Positions 3,480 to 6,270 of a stretch of 6,270 bases of DNA are shown one piece after another; position 1 is the first letter of the stretch; each line of letters opens with the position of its first letter. The notes beneath the pieces were generated by a model. It was not told where the DNA came from and searched no databases. It was given only the letters and a program-made list of their open reading frames with translations. The stretch is from positions 1 to 6,270 of the forward strand of contig CAMLEX010000312.1 in assembly GCA_946479055.1 (NCBI GenBank), read 5' to 3'. A program made the position numbers and the translations under genes. The stretch comes from an uncultured Bacteroidota bacterium. Its GTDB lineage: Bacteria; Bacteroidota; Bacteroidia; Chitinophagales; Chitinophagaceae.

Positions 3480-6270
3480 CTATTTATTTTTAGCTGGTGT
3501 TTTCTTTGGCTCTTCCGGATACCCATTCTTCAAAATATTAACAATCCTCTTCTGCTCCACAAGTCCTTCCTTATCCAATCTCTTCCTTTCTTCCGATGTC
3601 TTTCTATCCAACTCCTCGTTTATATCATTATCCAAACTCCAATCCCTTATTTTTTTTTCGAACATGGATGGATTTCGTTTGTATTGTTTGTTCCAAGCTT
3701 CGCAGACATAGCAGTGATTTTTTCCTTGCATTGCACAACTACTCGCGGGATCAAGTTCATATCTTGCCTGTATTCCCTTTAGCTTGAAGGGTATGCCATT
3801 CGTCATCCAGCTTGGTGCGGGTGCTTCTTTCAAATAATGATCATAAAACTGTGTAGACCGCAAAGTAAAATCTCTTCTGTCCTTTAGTAATGACAACATA
3901 TGGCCTCCTTCATCGTATTGTAGCCACCATGCCTTTTTGTAAAGACGCCTAAGAGAAGTGTACATCGCTATCGCTTCATCAACTGGCACATCGTGTTGCT
4001 TACAGGCATACATCAAGACAGGAGAAGTTACTTTATCAGCGCTGAGTATTGATGCTTGGTCGATCCATAAATTTTTATTTTGCCACAGGTTTCCCAATCC
4101 ATCTCCCGAGTTATCAATTTCAGCCCAACCTAAGTTGCTGCTTCCGTCTTCATTCAAATAAAATGCAGAACTTATTATATTTGTCGTACCAGATCCCACA
4201 GACATTGCAGCAAACGAGTGAGAATGTGTAAGAACATAATAGGCTGTACGTCCCGAATTACTATGACCACATGCAGCAAGATGTTTTGAATCGACATATT
4301 TAAGCTTGCTAAGATATTTTGCAGCACCTTCTACAGTACCTAGGGTACTTGGTCCCCATTTATTTTTTACGAAGTAAATATCAGGCAGGAAAACAAGATA
4401 GCCATGACTTACCATCCAAGCAGGACTATAGAGTGACGGGTTAATCATGTAATCTGGAGCCGAGTATTTATTTGCATTTTGGGAAAGTTGAAAATACCAG
4501 AAGATTATCACAGGGTATTTTTTTTTAGGGTCAAAATTTTCAGGCTTGTATAAGATGCCATGAGTCATCGATCCATCTAGTTGTCTAAATGAATGTAGTT
4601 CGCTTGTGTACCACTTGTACTGTTTTTGCTGCTGAAGATTGGTTATTACTTTAAAGTTTTTAAAATCACTCGTGATGAAGTAATTTGGTGCTTGTGATGC
4701 TGTTTGCCGCTTGACTACCCAGAGATCAACTCCTATAGCCTTTATCGGCTCCATACCAATTACATCAACGTTACTAATTGGACCGGTCATAAAACAATCT
4801 CCCATGTTTAATAATTCTGGATTTTTCTGTTCGTTAAATGCCACTTTATAATAACCATTTTGCTTGTTGTCCTGATTAAACGCTTTTATCAACAATCTAT
4901 CATGCACTAAAACTGGATGACCGGGTAAACTAGCCAATCTTAATATAATATTATGCCTTCGACCATAGCCATTGGTGATATTGACAGCCAGTTTTTTACC
5001 CGAAGGATCCAATTGCCAGATATCATAATTATCATAAACCAGTAATTGTCCATTTTTAAGCCAACTGGCAATCCCGACAGCCTTATTAGGCTTTTCCTGC
5101 GATCGCTCATAAAATTTTTCATCCGCCAATAGACTGTTAGGAACTAATGAGATTTTCCTCAATGTTCGTGCAAATAAATCGAAACAATAATATTGACAAT
5201 CCTTTTCCGCATCAAAATAAACTACATAATGACCATCGGGAGAAAAAATGAAACTAGTTTTGTTGGCAAATGTTTTCCCAAACAGATTTGAGCCATCATT
5301 TAGAAATAGCAATTCATAGCTGGCTTTATTATAATCCTTTTCCCAAAACCTGTCGCCGTGGACTTTCGCTCGTACATTTTTTTCAACCAGGGCATAGTCT
5401 CCATTAGTATATACGTATTCATAATCATCCTCACAGTAAATCATTCGGTTTGCTGACAAATTGAATATACCAGTGTACACTCTGTTAGCGGATTCTTTTA
5501 TAAATGACGGTTGATATGATTGCATAATAGTATCCTTGTAGCTCCAAACCTCCATTTTAATCGCGTCAGGATTGAGTCTAAAGTCGTTATCTTCCTTTCT
5601 TAGGGTGATTGCAATATTTTTTTCGTTATCGGTAAATGATACCCCAACGAAAACTAAACTTTTTTTAATTCCGTTTTGTCGGTCGTTAACCTTCCTAACG
5701 CATTTTCCGGCAGCTTCTTTCCAATACCATACTGAATTACCAGAGGTATCCTTTACAATAAAGACAACTTGATTGCCTGTGTTATCAATATTATAGCTAC
5801 CAATTAAATTATTCTGATTACTAAACCATATATCGTTCTGTTCTCCATTCGCAAGATTTACATATTTCAAAGCTGGCACCCGTGCAACGCTACTTGTTAA
5901 AACTGCTGTTAATACCATTGCAGTTCCTAGTTCATTAATTTTGTAGCCCGAGACGAATTGAAAATTCATTCTATTGCCTGTATTAAGATTGAGTATCACA
6001 AGTTCTTTCGTTTCATTTTTTAACTTACAAATGAGCCAGGCACCGCTTTTATCAAACTCATAAGTCGAAACGTTATCAATCCTTTGTTCTTTTGCTGTAA
6101 TCAGGTTTTGTAACACAACTGTGTTCTCGTTATTTTTCAACTGGCAGGCAATCCACTTATTTTTTCGATCAACCGGAATTTTATAAGAAACTATTCCCTT
6201 TATTGTACGACTTTGTTTTTTACTTACATCCAAAAGAGTCAAATCTTCCTTATTCTGAAATACGTATATT
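3480..6270 (-). CDS. S9 prolyl-oligopeptidase-family serine peptidase, 5' partial
   Basis: At least 929 residues; the frame stays open to the right edge (IYVFQNKEDLTLLDV...), so the true start and any signal peptide lie outside. The TTG at 6240-6242 is not credible as a start. Numbered from the first full codon, about residues 1-530 look like a beta-propeller with repeated blade-like motifs (FSPDGHYVVYFD, LDPSGKKLAV). About 560-815 is the alpha/beta-hydrolase domain. The nucleophile is Ser670 in GHSNSG and the His is His790 in DEGGHML. The Asp is probably Asp760 in QHDVPVDEA, although the loop seems shorter than usual. The family cleaves peptides, and Bacteroidota members are often exported; that cannot be judged here. 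After the domain (YLKEAPAPSWM) comes a tail with Cys845, Cys853 and Cys856 and a highly charged, probably helical end. Stop TAG at 3480-3482. Confidence 0.9.
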   Translation of the reverse strand, partial: IYVFQNKEDLTLLDVSKKQSRTIKGIVSYKIPVDRKNKWIACQLKNNENTVVLQNLITAKEQRIDNVSTYEFDKSGAWLICKLKNETKELVILNLNTGNRMNFQFVSGYKINELGTAMVLTAVLTSSVARVPALKYVNLANGEQNDIWFSNQNNLIGSYNIDNTGNQVVFIVKDTSGNSVWYWKEAAGKCVRKVNDRQNGIKKSLVFVGVSFTDNEKNIAITLRKEDNDFRLNPDAIKMEVWSYKDTIMQSYQPSFIKESANRVYTGIFNLSANRMIYCEDDYEYVYTNGDYALVEKNVRAKVHGDRFWEKDYNKASYELLFLNDGSNLFGKTFANKTSFIFSPDGHYVVYFDAEKDCQYYCFDLFARTLRKISLVPNSLLADEKFYERSQEKPNKAVGIASWLKNGQLLVYDNYDIWQLDPSGKKLAVNITNGYGRRHNIILRLASLPGHPVLVHDRLLIKAFNQDNKQNGYYKVAFNEQKNPELLNMGDCFMTGPISNVDVIGMEPIKAIGVDLWVVKRQTASQAPNYFITSDFKNFKVITNLQQQKQYKWYTSELHSFRQLDGSMTHGILYKPENFDPKKKYPVIIFWYFQLSQNANKYSAPDYMINPSLYSPAWMVSHGYLVFLPDIYFVKNKWGPSTLGTVEGAAKYLSKLKYVDSKHLAACGHSNSGRTAYYVLTHSHSFAAMSVGSGTTNIISSAFYLNEDGSSNLGWAEIDNSGDGLGNLWQNKNLWIDQASILSADKVTSPVLMYACKQHDVPVDEAIAMYTSLRRLYKKAWWLQYDEGGHMLSLLKDRRDFTLRSTQFYDHYLKEAPAPSWMTNGIPFKLKGIQARYELDPASSCAMQGKNHCYVCEAWNKQYKRNPSMFEKKIRDWSLDNDINEELDRKTSEERKRLDKEGLVEQKRIVNILKNGYPEEPKKTPAKNK

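Noticed and set aside
6240..6242. TTG start of the S9 peptidase
   Set aside because: The frame stays open upstream to the window edge with protein-like sequence (IYVFQNKED), and the propeller domain would lack its N-terminal part. The gene is 5' truncated by the window.

Overview
The window looks like a piece of an AT-rich Bacteroidota chromosome, most likely from or near the family Chitinophagaceae. This is an inference. It rests on AT-rich gene starts without clear Shine-Dalgarno sequences, TAnnTTTG-like promoter elements directly before start codons, Bacteroidota-style dispersed intergenic repeats, and the type of S9 peptidase present. No rRNA, tRNA, transposase, phage gene or CRISPR array was seen.

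Layout. Bases 1-326 are non-coding and hold small hairpin repeats plus two near-identical terminator hairpins oriented for the minus strand. A minus-strand gene (327-1280) encodes a 317-residue protein of unknown function with a helical N-terminal part and a probable beta-rich C-terminal domain. Bases 1281-1883 are non-coding and repeat-rich: a GC-rich hairpin just before that gene, a roughly 100-bp inverted repeat built from CACATAG-type words, and second copies of the 5'-end repeat modules in a different order. A plus-strand orphan antitoxin-like gene (1884-2120) follows. It converges on a minus-strand MntA-HepT type nucleotidyltransferase/HEPN toxin-antitoxin pair (2772 down to 2145).

Bases 2773-3479 contain no intact gene of normal size. 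Within them, 2943-3421 on the minus strand is an array of about ten degenerate 42-bp units. Read in one frame it gives 14-residue protein repeats (consensus roughly AADDVKQSVFIQSA), now broken by a one-base frameshift and by three stop codons exactly 42 nt apart. This decayed repeat ORF is the least expected thing in the window. It lies just downstream of, and on the same strand as, a large S9 prolyl-oligopeptidase-family gene (3480 to the right edge, 5' end outside the window). That protein has a predicted beta-propeller followed by an alpha/beta-hydrolase domain and a short Cys-containing, charged C-terminal tail.

The only clear functional partnership is MntA-HepT. In that family the MNT protein AMPylates a tyrosine of the HEPN RNase to silence it. 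The orphan antitoxin may be the remnant of a second module. The peptidase and the 317-residue protein show no visible link to these systems.
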